Source: Chimonanthus salicifolius (Eukaryota > Streptophyta > Magnoliopsida > Laurales > Calycanthaceae). From it: a stretch of 64,000 nt of DNA. The notes beneath the pieces were generated by a model. That model was not told the DNA's origin. It did no database searches and was given only the letters and a program-made list of their open reading frames with translations. Each line of letters opens with the position of its first letter. The first letter of the stretch is position 1. The stretch is taken from contig CM023540.1 of NCBI GenBank assembly GCA_013350335.1, positions 62,059,195 through 62,123,194 of the forward strand. The letters run 5' to 3'. The translations under genes and the position numbers were made by a program. Shown in pieces: positions 24,559 to 36,890 of the stretch.

Positions 24559-26345
24559 CCTCTTGCCACCTCATATCCCTTTCTTCTCTAAAAATCTATT
24601 TCTCTCTCACACACACAAAATCTCTCTTCTAATCTCTCACGATTTCTCTCTTTTTATCTTTCTCTCTGTTTCCTCTTATTTTCCCTCTTTTTTTTTTCTT
24701 TCTCCCTTCCATCTTCTGCTCCATCGCCTTTGCCCATTGCCGATCGCCGTCGTTAAATCCCTTGCTTGATGGCCTGAAGACGGTGTTGGCATATTTTGAA
24801 TCAGTTTTCGCCTTTCAGGGTATTCCAACGACTTTTTAAGCTTCTCTTGGGTCTCTTCGACTTCTCGACATGACGACTCGACAACCCGACTCAACCTGAC
24901 ATTCAAATTTGATTTCCAACTCAGTCATAATACCTCATGTCGACGTTGAGGTAGGAGGGATTTAATTAATATTTATGATTTGAATTGTAAATTAGGATTT
25001 TATCTTAAATTATATGTAATTCTAATTCTATTTTTGACTACTTGAAGTGTAGAAGGATTAAAACCATTATTTATGTTCTCATTTTATGATTTAAGTGATT
25101 ATTCATTGAAAATGCAGTTATACTCTCTATGGTTATTCATATAATTATTTGAAAGCCTAAAGAAAGCAAAGTATGAATTATATGTATTGGTTTTGAATCA
25201 TTTTAGTAAGATTTACTTGTATTTGTGATTCATGAAAAAGGTTTGAAAGGGATTTCTTATGTGTTTAGTATATTGTTATTTTATTTACATGAAGTAGCAA
25301 AGTGATTTTGGTTATCTAAGCATGACATATTGGGTTTGTAAAGGAGAAATTTATTGCATTGTTACCAGGTTATGTATCTTGAAAATGAATTGAAATGATT
25401 GATTAAGCAAGAAGGGGTGGGGCCTTTGGGTGAAAGACCCTAAACTTGCGCGAGTGGTACCGATTTCCACCGGACTAGTAACCCGAGAAGCGGCAAGGGT
25501 GTTCCTCTGTAGCCCTAAAATCAGGGATAGGGTGTGCCTCGGTATCCCTAAAATCTAGGGTCTAGTTTATAAGATAATTTGATAGAAATATGTGTTTGAT
25601 GAATACATTTGATTTAATGGAAAAAATGTGTTTTGTCGAAATATTTGATTTGATGGAAATACATGAATTTGTCAAATACAATTGGTTTGATGATAATACG
25701 TGATTTGTCGAGCTCATTTGATTTGAAAGTAAAACGACATATCTTTCAAAAGTAACAATAAAAGTGAAATGTTTATTTTAAATTTCCCCCTCCTGAGCTA
25801 ATGATTATACTAGGCTAATCATCTTCTGGTCTTATGAAGCTCACCCTTCTATAGCTTTTCAAGGGCCGCAAGTTGAGGAAGAGAAACATGGTATTCCCTA
25901 GGTTTCAAAAGAGATCGGGCATAGAAGTCTCTCTTGCGACAATAGAAGAAAAAGAAATAATTATTTTATGACCAGGTTGTACTGGTTAGCTTGAGGAAAT
26001 TGTAAATCGTATTTATTAGTTAGCTTTATTTTATTTGATTCTTATGAAATTAGCAGCTTGAAGGATATAAATTGTTTAAATATTTTGGTGGATGATAAGA
26101 GTCTTATGACGACTAGAAAAATGAATATGGGTGAATGTGAAGTTATAGGTGTGTTGATTTACAGGTTCGACAGGTTAAATAGTTGAAGGAAAATTTGTCA
26201 AATGTCTAAATATCGATGAAACTCTTTCGAAATTTTGGTAGGAATTTCTCCATATTTGGAAAATAATTATGTTGTGAGTGAGGGAAGTAATTAGTGTTTG
26301 ACTAATTTTATCTAAATCCACAATCCTAAAATTTGGGGTGTGACA
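24559..26345 (+). mobile_element. 5' LTR type G, second part with 3' end
   Basis: Starts with a CT-rich tract that continues the one before the solo LTR. It ends with a GGGGTGTGACA terminus at 26345, three bases before a primer-binding site, which marks it as a 5' LTR. Between 25565 and 25735 a loose repeat of tttgattt..tggaaatac..gtgtttgtcgaa recurs about four times. Confidence 0.75.
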
Positions 26346-26348
26346 GAG

Positions 26349-26360
26349 TGGTATAAGAGC
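26349..26360 (+). other. Primer-binding site (initiator Met tRNA type)
   Basis: TGGTATAAGAGC differs by one base from the usual plant initiator-Met primer site TGGTATCAGAGC and follows the LTR end after three bases (GAG). It is where minus-strand DNA synthesis of the element would be primed. Confidence 0.8.
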
Positions 26361-27408
26361 ACTAGGTTAATACCTCATACCAAGGTTTGGAGCGAGAAGA
26401 TTGATGTGATTTGATCACTAGATTTATACCTTGAACCAAAGGAATGAGATAACGAGGATTTAGGTGATTTGATTGTTGGTTTGTTCCCTCTTAGAATGAA
26501 ATTCGTACGCTAAGTGAGAGCTAAAGTCACTTTTGAGGATTTCATGGATAATAAAATTTAAGGGGAACTTTAGTCGGTAGACTCAATAGCTTTGTGAATA
26601 GTCTTAACTGGTTGAATCGTAAAGATGGCTTGTAGAGTTCAAGTCAAGAAGTTGCATACTTGGACTTGTTTAGTAGGAGATTAGATGGAAAATAGATATC
26701 GAGAGTTAGGTGGTTGTTAGAAGGTGATTCGAAGGTGATCAAAATACAAATCAGATTGCAAGTGCAAGGCAAGGAAGAATAAGTTTCGTTATTTGGAATT
26801 TGACGGAATATGAGTAGAGATAGAGTTAGAATTTTAGATTTATTTTCCTCCCCTTATATGAGAGTATCTATTCATGTTGTTATTTAGGTTGAGGCCTTGT
26901 TTTCCATTGGAAATGGCTATTGGAGTCATGTAAGTGGAAATGTGAGTCACTAGATGATGCACTGTGTGATTGCTGAAGAATTTACCTAAGATTGTTATTT
27001 TCATGTTAGACATTATACAAGCATCACAAACACAGGAGAGGTGTAGGGCATTGCAATCTCTATTATATTAGTTTCTAAACCATGGAATTCGAATAAGAAA
27101 TGGAGTTATGGTGCACTGAGGACAAATGATATGTCTAGATTCCGATGTATTCATTCTAAGCCAGCTTCACCAATTCTTGGAGCCAGATAAATTGCATTGA
27201 GACACACAACTTTGTGGCAGCTTCAAAATATAGTAATGGTGATAGTGGGCTTCCAATCGGTATTGGTGAAAAATCACAAGTCTTTTGATCAAATAGAGTA
27301 TTTTACTCACAATGTGCATAAATCTGCAAAGAGCTTTTCCATTGCCATACACAATCATGAATCGGTTAGAAATGGCTTAGAGTCTTTTTTTTTCAAAGGC
27401 ATAGGTTG
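26361..27408 (+). mobile_element. Start of internal region of gypsy element G, no gag recognised
   Basis: Follows the primer-binding site and should hold the leader and gag, but no open frame longer than about 80 codons and no gag motif is visible. It is probably heavily mutated or truncated. The frames at 27167-27358 (minus) and 27197-27433 (plus) overlap each other and are not supported. Confidence 0.4.
27404..27408 (+). repeat. Target-site duplication GGTTG, left
   Basis: GGTTG immediately before the LTR start; repeated at 29348-29352. Confidence 0.88.
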
Positions 27409-29347
27409 TGTTGTGCAAATTTTAAATTTATAACTTGCAAGCGCGATTAAGTGCGAGGTCGAACCCATCGAAACTTAAGAAAATATATCCGTGAAAAATA
27501 TACCACTGAATTATATTTTTAAGAAATTTAGAAAATCATAAAAATAAATCTTAAACATGGGATCAATTATCTAATCTAGGAAATCTAATTTTAATTTAGA
27601 AACATTCTAAAAATAGAAAACATTATCTAAAATTAAAAACCATATCTAAAAATAGAATTTAACAATGAAAGAGATCTAATTTTAATTAAGATGGTGGATT
27701 TGATCTAAAAATCTAAACAATCTTAATCTAACTTAGAAAATAAAACGAATATGCAATTAATTAATTAACCAACCTAGTTCCACAATTTTCAAGAATTTTG
27801 AATTTTAAAATAAAAATAAAAATAACACCTTAAAATTACCTCTATACATATTTACAATGGAACTGGTTCAAGTAAATCAAGGATGCATTATTTTCCATAT
27901 TTTCAAAATAAAACAAAGGCCTAGAATACGGAGCTCATATAAATCAACAATCATGTACTCAAATTTTTCATTCATAATTATTCTAAGAATTAAATCTATG
28001 AATTTCATTAAATTAAAAATCTAAAATTAAACCTTAAAATGAATAGAATTTAAACTTTATCTCCAAATCTAAAATATTTCATCACACTCTTAAAATAAAA
28101 GCTTTAGATCGAAGAAGGAAGTCTATCCAATCTAAATTTTCATTACATTTAATTTGAAACATTTAAAATAAATCCACACATAGACTTAATTAAAGAATAA
28201 AAATAAAATCAAATAATCACCATACATCAATTGAATAATTGGAAAACCATAGACTAAATATTTCATCACACCTTTCTCTTATTATTAAAATATGAAATTA
28301 GAATTACAAAACAAAGGATTTTGGAATTAAGAGAATTCAATAATACAATGAAAAATTAAAAACCACAAACCTCAAACCCTTGTGGAAATCAAAATTGCCA
28401 AAGTTTCTCTTCTTCTCTTCTTTCCCTCCTCTCCTATGCACAACCCTTCAATTTTTTCAACCAAGTTCAGTTTTCTCAATGGGAGAGGGCTAGTATTTAT
28501 AAATGAAAGGAGGTGGAATGAATGGCTTAAATTTAAAGATTTAAATAAAGCAAGGGACACATGGAGGGCTGATATGATTTGTGCTAAATATGGAATGACT
28601 TAAAGGAGGCAAGGAGATAAAATTCGTACAAGGAAAGTGGATGTAAAATCCCATTTTTACACATGTACCATCGTGCAGCTCAGTTTTGACCTATTTAACT
28701 TCCGAATCATGAAAAGTCGTAAACTACAAAGTTGTAGCCCTTGAAGTCTTGTTTCCAACGTAAAAAGAATCAAAGTAATTGGATATTGGAGTGAAACTTT
28801 ATGACCAAAATACTAAACATATATCATACCTTCCTTATTTTTCTTCCCTTCTTATTTTGTTTCTTTTTCCTTAATCCACTTGCTAAATTCGAAAATCCTC
28901 TTATATTAACTTGTAAATTTCAAATTCCCTCTTGAGATAATGAAAATAGTCTTCACGCATGTGGATTTCTTCATGGGTTTTTCTTAATAAGCTTAATAAT
29001 TGGGCTTTTCAAAGTATTTAAAATCTAATAATTAATTTTACCACTTACAATCAATTCTAAAAATGTACTAAATTAATCCAAACTCTCATAAATGGGTTTG
29101 AATTAATTAGTTTACAAATAAAACCCTTAAAATTGTGGTAAAATAATTATTAAAAATTCTAACTTTCCAAAATATCAACTTATGCCCATAAATTGTAAAA
29201 TTCACCTTTTGAATTCTCATATCTTTTATTTCCCTATAAATCCTGCAAAACCCCTAAAATTCAATTAAACATATCATAAAACACACAAAATAAGGGCCTA
29301 ACTAGTCCAAATACAAGACTAAAATAGTCATTTTCCTATGCTCATCA
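27409..29347. mobile_element. Solo LTR, 1.9 kb (type H)
   Basis: Starts TGTTGTGCAAAT and ends CCTATGCTCATCA, flanked by exact GGTTG duplications. The opening, with acttgcaagcgcgattaagtgcgagg-like wording read in two parts, resembles LTRs common in plant Ty3-gypsy elements of the Athila/Tat group, but this is recalled rather than searched. Orientation is not certain. The open frames at 28372-28603 overlap on both strands and are not called. Confidence 0.78.
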
Positions 29348-29352
29348 GGTTG
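29348..29352 (+). repeat. Target-site duplication GGTTG, right
   Basis: Matches 27404-27408 exactly. Confidence 0.88.
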
Positions 29353-29756
29353 GTGTGGATCTGCATGTATGGCACAGGCTTATAGCATATCAAGTTTGTT
29401 CATTATAACATAGCAAACCAACTGTTTGTTGGTTTATCTATTCTTTCAGTTCATCTTATAGAAAAAAAAAAATTCAAGAGTGTCCATTTTGCTAATGATG
29501 TGGTGCCCTCATTGGACATTGTCAATTATTCTATAATCTGTAGGATCTCATTTAAAATTGGATTCCAACAAAGCCATGAATGCATGGTGCAATACGAATA
29601 GGAGTATTGAGTGAGCTGCTGAATTAAAACTGACACCATGACCATATTAGACACTGGGACTTAATTTGCAAGCCTTGGAGAAGGAAATGATATTAAACTA
29701 GGAAAGATTTGGTAAAACTAGTTAACTAGTCACCCTAAAATTGTGATTGCTCTATG
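29353..29756. other. Interrupted host or element sequence, unrecognised
   Basis: Continues the sequence into which solo LTR H was inserted. No coding potential or repeat structure seen. Confidence 0.4.
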
Positions 29757-30515
29757 ACGTCTATAAGGCGAAGTGTCGACACACATTGGGTGGATCTTAG
29801 AAAAGCATATATCAACGAGAAAGAGCTTCAAAGGCAAGTATTTCTTGGTTTTACTTTTATTTAAAACATTTGTCCCGTGGAAGTGGATTAAGGAAGTTTG
29901 GCTCCGGAACCATTATAAAAAATCTAGAGCGTAGTCTCTGGCACATGTGGTGGGTGGAATTCCTAACCAAATGAATATGTGGAATTCCTATTCTACATGT
30001 GGTGGGTGAAATTCTCAGCCGAATGAGTGAGGTGAAATTCTCACTCTAATTGTGAGGGTGTAAGTACCCACTTAGTGAATTTGATGATAGCTCAAGGTTG
30101 AGCTAGTCCTAATAGTGGATGTAGGTTGACTAATCGAACCACTATAAATTTGGTCTTATGGTGTTTGATCATTGTGTGTTTGTGTTTTAGTAATTAAGCA
30201 CTCTTCTCAACACATATCACTTTGCATTTGATTATCTTTATTTAGACATTGTGCACAAGCATAGATAATCAAGCAATATACAAAGGGTTTTAAACTTACT
30301 GTGATCGTTTAAAAAATTATAAACAATTTATCACACTAAACAAATCTCTTGATTAAATTTTTATTTTGCCGCACTTAAACTTTAAACAATCAAGAAATTT
30401 GTGAACACATGGAAAGTGGGGTTAACATATTCTCTCCTCCCCCCCCCCCCCCCCCCCCCACCCTCCTCTTTCTATTAGGGTCAATGGTGTTCTAGCACCA
30501 AAGGGAGAACATTCA
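29757..30515 (+). mobile_element. 3' part of a SIRE-like copia LTR, plus strand
   Basis: Inverted match to 32139-32860: cattataaaaaatctagagcg, ctcaaggttgagctagtcc, ttgatcattgtgtgtttgtg and a poly-C tract, in that order. It ends at ATTCA just before a primer-binding site, so it is the 3' end of a 5' LTR; the LTR start is missing. The ggggtgaataggt-type tract near the LTR end is characteristic of many plant SIRE/Maximus LTRs (from memory). Confidence 0.7.
30439..30459. repeat. Poly-C tract in copia LTR
   Basis: About 21 consecutive C, at the place where the inverted copy has poly-G (32182-32204). Exact length in the genome may be affected by sequencing. Confidence 0.9.
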
Positions 30516-30517
30516 AT

Positions 30518-30530
30518 TGGTATGAGAGCC
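30518..30530 (+). other. Primer-binding site of the plus-strand SIRE-like element
   Basis: TGGTATGAGAGCC, one base from the standard TGGTATCAGAGCC, two bases after the LTR end. It fixes the orientation of this fragment. Confidence 0.75.
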
Positions 30531-32131
30531 TCGTGCTCTACATATAGGATAGGATGTAACCATCCAAGTTGATCCATGCTAGAACAATGGCTATGAGGAA
30601 AAGCCATGATATTTTCAAACTCCATTTATGATGAAAAACGAAAAGCAATTATGAAAAACTTTAAATGTTTTCATCAATAAATATGTTTGAAAATAGGTGA
30701 ATTGAAAGTGGTCTAAGCCCATAGAAGATGTATTTGATAAACCTTCAACTTCCATGGCCACTTAGTCCAAATACCAAACAGCTTTGACTAGTGATGAAAT
30801 GACTATGCACTTTAATCAAATACTAGTAGCGTTCATCAGTGTTGTTTCATTATATGATCTTAAGATTTTTAAAAAGATATGAAACAGCAAAAGAGGCTGA
30901 AAGAATCCACGAAAAATTGCCTCTTCTAGTCCAATGGAGGACATCACCTATCATGACCAATTTGTGTACTGAGAGAATAGGCGATTGACTACAAGTTCAT
31001 CCATTGAAAAAGCCCAAGCTAAATCTTATAGAGAATAATAGGATGGAGTAAAGGAACTTGATGAAGGTAGTGACCTCCAAGTATCCTATGAGGCCATGTA
31101 CCAAAATGTTGGCATCTTATGTTAGGTCAACATCGTGGTACAAAATATAGAGCTTTGATTCACAAAGTCAAATGGAAAGGCACCCAAAATTAAAATCAGA
31201 TTTGATAAAAGGCCATCACTGGATTGTGGACTTAGATTCCAAGTCTCACAATATTATGTTCAAATGTGTGAAGGGATACCACTATTGGTGTCACATTTGA
31301 AACATGTTTTGGAATCACCATTGTATCTTACCTTCAATCCATATTCTTGTTTGATTGTTGGATTGATCTTATGTAAGATACTCATGTGTATATGTAGATT
31401 TGCACTCTAGTATTGGAATATACTTATCTCATTTAATTTCATATGCCATGTGATTTGTGCATCTTTAGGGAATGAATGTAGTTTGTGCATTACCTCATGA
31501 ATAGGGTGTGTATGGTACACATACACAGTGTCGTTTCATTCCAAGTTCTTAAACTTATGAATCCCTTGTGGAATGAAACATGCTCCATGTCTTTAAATGA
31601 ATTTTTGGTTTTGTATGACTTACCAAAGGTGTTGATCAAAATGATCGAATATCCTTAGCTATAATCCATTTATGCACCAACTCTTTCGAGGGAATGAACC
31701 TCATTGGAGTGCTTTTGAAAGAATGGTAAATTGTTTATCATGTTTGAGTAATTACATGATAATGGGCATGAGAGGTGTGTGGGTAGTGTCATATTTCATT
31801 TCCATATGCATGATTAATGTATTCAAAATGTGAAATGAATGTATGGTTTGTGTGCTTAGTGTCTCATTCCAATATCCGTTATATTACACGTTAAGTTGAA
31901 TGAGTTATGTTCATAGATACCTTATCTTTGCAAAAGCCTGAAAATGCCGCATCTCATTACATCACACACTTGGGTAATATGTTTGAATTAGTAAATTAAA
32001 TGTGCCCAAGGTACTTGGATTGGTTTGGATCCAAGAAAAGAGATCCGTAGTCCATGTTTTGTGCTTACTTTCAGAAAGATGTGTTGAATCTTCTGATGGC
32101 ACAAAACCTGTGTGAATGTATGTGAAAGTTC
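30531..32131 (+). pseudogene. Degenerate internal region of SIRE-like element (gag remnant)
   Basis: After the primer-binding site an ATG at about 30588 opens a short frame. The stretch 30720-31000 carries scattered gag-like wording (for example gatgaaatgact, then aaagaggctgaaagaatccacg) but is full of stops. From about 31650 to 32131 the sequence matches, inverted, 36530-36890, which lies upstream of the 3' LTR of the other element; this implies a large internal deletion here. The fragment ends where it meets the minus-strand LTR at 32139. Confidence 0.5.
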
Positions 32132-32171
32132 TATTTTTCAATGTGCTAGAACAACATGATTGACCCTAGAA

Positions 32172-32204
32172 GGGGGGGGAAGGGGGGGGGGGGGGGGGGG
32201 GGGG
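32172..32204. repeat. Poly-G tracts in copia LTR
   Basis: Eight G, two A, then about 23 G, followed by tgaataggtcaatctc. Counterpart of the poly-C tract at 30439-30459. Confidence 0.9.
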
Positions 32205-33586
32205 TGAATAGGTCAATCTCATTTTTTATGGTATTTACAAATTTCTTAATTAATTTGATTGCAGCGGAACAATTGTCAAGAGATTTGTTTAATGTGATGT
32301 TTTCATTAAGTGATCACACTAAGATTATTACCCTTTACATATTGTTTGATTATAAATACTTGTGCACAATCTATAAAATAAGATAATCAATATGCAAAAT
32401 GATGTGTGTTGAGAAAAATACTTAAATAATAAATACAAACACACAATGATCAAACACTAGAATACTAATTTAAAGTGGTTCGGTTAACCAATCTACATCC
32501 ACTGTTAGGACTCGCTCAACCTTGAGTTATCCCCAAATTCATTAAGTGGGACACCCTCACAATTGAAGTAGGAATTCCACCTCACTCAATCCGCTGGAAA
32601 TTTCACCGACCACTGCCGAATAAGAATTTCACTTATCCATTTGACTGGGAATTCCACCCACTACTGTGCCGGAGACTCCGCTCTAGATTTTTTATAGTGG
32701 TTCCTAAACCAGTCTTCCTTAATCCACTTTCAATACAAAGATTTAAAAAAAAAAACCTTAAAACTAAGATGCACTTGCCTTTGAAGCTCTTTCTCTTGAT
32801 GTGTACTTCTTCAAGGTCGACACAATGTGTGCCGGTGCCGAAGCTCCGTCTCGTATCCGTCATAAGGCAATCACAATCCATGATATCATAGAAACTGGTT
32901 TTACCAAAGGTTTCATAGATTACTGTCCTTTCCTTCTCCTTCTCACTTTCGAACTCAATCCATAGTTGGTTATTTGTGAGTTTTCCTCCTTCCTCTCCGT
33001 CTCACAACTCAATCCATTTGATTGGTTGTATTTGATTCTCCAAGTGCAAGCACGAGAGAGAGAGTGATCATTCTGTTGGCCTTTGTTTAAAATCACTTAT
33101 AAAGATGACGACCCAAATGAACTTGCCGAAGGATACGAACTGGTTGCATAAAGATTGATTTATATAGAAAAGGCAACCAGGTGCAGCAACAGTAATGTAC
33201 TAATAGGTCAGGCGCACCAAGGGGTCTGTGACTAGAAATGTTACCGTTCAACAACTGACCATTGCGCAATAATGGACTGCCAACGGTAATATTCTTTCTC
33301 GGTCGACATGTAGTTGTCGCCAATGGGTCGACAGTAATGACACTGAGAGGTCAGTCCATACGAGAGGCTCGGTCGGGGGCAAAAGCATGTTGATAGTAGT
33401 TTCTAGTTCAGAAACCTATTACCCAGAACGACATGTCACCCTTTACCGAGGGTCGGTCCTGGCTACTCTCGATCGGTCTTCAACTACCGATATGTCTATT
33501 TTCTCGAGGGCCCACCTGATTTCTACATTCCAAAACTCACAAATCTTGATTGATGAGTCGTTGACTATGAGGGTTGTTTAATTTTT

Positions 33587-33850
33587 CACCGAGGGCTCGG
33601 TGCATACAAGATTCTCGATCAGAGGCTTTCCCAGAATTATAGTTCTATGATCCAGAACCTATGTTAATATGGTCGACTAGTCTTTGACCACGAGGGATCA
33701 TTTTAGTCTTTCACCGAGGGGTCAGTGCATACGAGACTCCCGCTCAGAGGCTTTCCCAGAATGACAGTTCTATGATACAGCGACCAATCTTTGACCACGA
33801 TGGGCCGATCCTTTCTCAACCGAGGGGTCAGTCAGAATGACTAGTCGAGC
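33587..33850. repeat. Tandem repeat, about 105-125 bp, 2-3 units, in copia LTR
   Basis: Units begin caccgagggctcggtgc (33587), caccgaggggtcagtgc (33712) and caaccgaggggtcagtc (33816), followed by agaggctttcccagaat and cagttctatgat. A more diverged unit lies near 33342. Confidence 0.75.
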
Positions 33851-34159
33851 TGACGATGAAACCAAATACATATTCCAAGTTGGGTTCCAATTTACTGGCC
33901 AAGCTTCCTCTCTAAGATTTTTATGATTTAACCATTTGTTCCACTAAGCGTAAGGATAGTCCTCTCTAAATTATGATACCACCTAAAGTTATCTATGGCC
34001 ATATTACCTGTTTTGTAATTGCCATAATGATGAGCTTCAATCTGGTGGAACGTGATCTTCATTCTTGATCACATTTGGTCTCTAAACTTCTAGTAAGTGT
34101 TTCTTTTCGAGTCATGGAATTGACAAACATAGGGACTTGGCCAAGCCGACGCAATAACA

Positions 34160-36890
34160 ATCTCGCCCTTTATCAATTTTATGGCAAAACCTAGAAACTA
34201 ACTCATTTACAAACACACCCTTATTACATCTCATTTGAACACAAAATATTATATTGATTACATGTACATATTCAAATAGAAAAACAACTATGATCTTCGC
34301 ATATTCTTGTTCAGCTTGCTTCATATCATTTTTCCTTTTCAAGTACATAAGTAAGCAATACTAGAAAATCATTAGAGGGGTTAGTCTCAAAACATAAAAT
34401 ATATATTAATGGACTAAACAAGATTTGTATTCAAACTCCCCTATACTCCTTGCCCCTATACTCCTTGATTTCCTAGTGACAAACATTTCCCATAGTTTAT
34501 CCAAGCTATTAGTGTTGAGAAGATTTCTCCCTCAATCTTCTTGAGTCTGATCTCCCAAACTCCAAGCATAGACATTCTCTTATGTCTAGCACGTTGATGT
34601 CTTCGAGCTTATCCAAGCTATTAGTGTTGAGAAGATTTCTCCCCCAATCTTCTTGATTTTGATCTCTCAAACTCCAAGCATAGACATTCTCCTATGTCTA
34701 GCACTTTGATGTCTTCTAGCTTCTACTAGTTTCTCCCCCATTTTTGTCATACAATTGACAAAGATTAGTAGACAAACATCGATTTTCAAGCATTCCCCCA
34801 TACTTCTTACATTTAGCACTTAATTAAGATCTGCTCTAACTCATAGTTCTCCCCTATGGTTGAATGCACACTTTTTGTGCATTAAGGTTTGTTTGCCCCT
34901 TCACAAACTAGTTTCCAGCATTAACTGATATCTTCCATGAGTTAGGCTAATGCCCTAGCTTCTCTAGAGTCTTTTCCCCCATTCTTCTAACTATCTTTTG
35001 TAGATTCTTTGACTCATCTCCCCCATGGAGTAGGCTATAATTTCTACCTTCTCCAGATTCTTTTCCCTAAACTTAGCTGCCTCTGAGTTTGTTTTTCCAT
35101 CAAGCTTCCTTTCACCTTCCTCCATAGACTGTCATGACCAGTGACAACATCTAATTTGCACATATTTTGTGCTTCTCCAAACTCCAAAAATGTGTGTATC
35201 TTATTAACCAGATCCGTATCTCTCTTTCATGCCACTATGAAATCAAATCATCAGATCCTGCATGTTAGTTTATTTAACAAAATCCAATGTTAACAATAAA
35301 CATGAGATAGAAGGCATTCCATTAAATTAGCACACACAATAAATCAAACCATGTCATTTAATTGATAAACAAATTAGTACATATGGTTTGGGAGAGGCGC
35401 ATAAGGATGCTCAGACAAAACATTAGTATAGTTTTTTCAAAATTTAAAATACAAGTCATGAAAAATTATCTTAATCAGATTCATCTAGAGGAGGAGGTGA
35501 TGCTAAAGGAGAAGCATCCATACGTCGGGAGAGGTTGACGACCGATTTTCATAATGCAGAGACTTCTTCGTGGGTACTTTGAATGAACCTTTTCACGAGA
35601 TCATCTAGTCCATCTAGATGTGTGTCGATTTGTGAGACGTTCTTCGATTTTGCAGATAAATCAAATTAGGGGTTGTGGCTCAGGGGTATTTGCATTTTAC
35701 ACATTCACTTCCCCTTCTTCATCAGAGCTGTCCAACAAATAAATCACTTTTTCTTCGGTTCTCAGGTTTTGTCTACATTGAGACCTAAGAAAATACTGAC
35801 GGCTGGATCCAATATTTGGATGGGTTTCTCTGCGAGGGGTACTCTTCGGAGCAGAGCCAGTAGCGCTAGGTTCGGGAGCATCCTATACGAACCTAGGAGA
35901 TCTCCTGAGAGAATGAGAGTTGGGCTCGGGGATTTTTCCGGTGGTTGAGGACTGAGATTTGGCTCTCTTTTCAGCATGGTTGCTGGGGAAGAGCTGACCA
36001 AGGCTTATTCGAAATATAAATCACATAAAGACTATGACACTCCTGTTTCTTGAAGTGAGAGAAGGAAAAACCCTATGATTTTCTGGTGAGATTTCGCTCC
36101 GGGATGTCCTATCAACTGGTCTAGGCCACGGGAGAAGATGAGGGAATTGCTAGAGCTCAGCGGGAGGAAGAACGACAAGTTTGAAATGATTTGTCGTTTT
36201 CGCAGAAAGAGACTTTTTAACTTACTCTTTTTGACTTACTGACTGGTCGTGACTAACGACCTGTCTGTGTCGATATGTAGATATGTATCAACCTATCTCC
36301 CCTTTTGATTTTTCTCCCTTTTCAGACAGTGTTCTGATTTCCAACAGTACCGACCTGTCTGTTCCTTCGAGTAGTACATCATTCGACTTGGATTTTAACT
36401 TGAAGGATGACTGTGTATGTGTGTGTGCGCTTGTAATGTTCTTAGTTCATCAAGGTTTGTTTATACACCTTTGCATGCGAGTGATGATACATACATTCAC
36501 ACCGCATCTGTGCCATTTGAAAATCTAATTCACCCTTCTGAAGAGAGGCACAAACCATGGATTACGGATCTCTTTTACTTGGTCCAAATCAATCCAAGTT
36601 TTCTGTACACATTTAATTCACCAATTCAAGTATATTGCCCAAGTGTGTGATGTCATGAGATGTGATATTTTCAGACTTTAGCAAAGACAAGCAAATATTG
36701 GAATGAGACACTCAGCACATTAATCATATTCATTTCAAATTTTCGGCTACATTAATCATGCAGAGAGAAATGAAGTATGACGCCACTCACAGCTTTTATG
36801 CCTTTTATCACGTTATTACCTAAAACATGATAAACATTGTTACCATTCCTTCAAGAATACTCAAATTCCTCGAAAGAGTTGGTGGTTTTC
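34160..36890 (-). mobile_element. 3' internal region of SIRE-like element, minus strand
   Basis: Directly upstream (minus strand) of the LTR start is a purine-rich AAAGGGCGAGAT tract at 34160-34171. Further upstream are repeats of a gacaaaaatgggggag motif (near 34740), typical of the stretch before the LTR in SIRE-like elements. A short frame at 35762-36001 begins with a Ser/Pro-rich, Lys/Arg-containing N-terminus and could be a remnant of the extra ORF that some SIRE elements carry after pol, but it is only 79 codons and ends in stops. The part at 36530-36890 matches 31650-32131 inverted. No reverse transcriptase or integrase sequence is left. Confidence 0.5.
34499..34722. repeat. 112-bp tandem duplication
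   Basis: Units 34499-34610 and 34611-34722 both start atccaagctattagtgttg and contain catagacattctc.tatgtctagcac. About 92-95% identical by eye. Confidence 0.92.

Larger units (their letters stand above)
32139..34159 (-). mobile_element. SIRE-like copia LTR, minus strand, 2.0 kb
   Basis: The minus strand begins TGTTATTGCGTCGG at 34159 after a purine tract and runs to about 32139, where homology with the plus-strand LTR ends within gttctagcac. It holds a poly-G tract near its 3' end and a tandem repeat in its 5' half. With the plus copy at 29757-30515 it forms a 0.7-kb inverted repeat with a 1.6-kb spacer. Frames such as 32633-32881 and 33093-33323 are non-coding LTR sequence. Confidence 0.72.

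Noticed and set aside
24326..24769. 147-codon plus frame across the end of solo LTR D
   Set aside because: It runs across an LTR border and the target duplication, so it cannot be an ancestral gene; its second half is low-complexity Ser/Phe.
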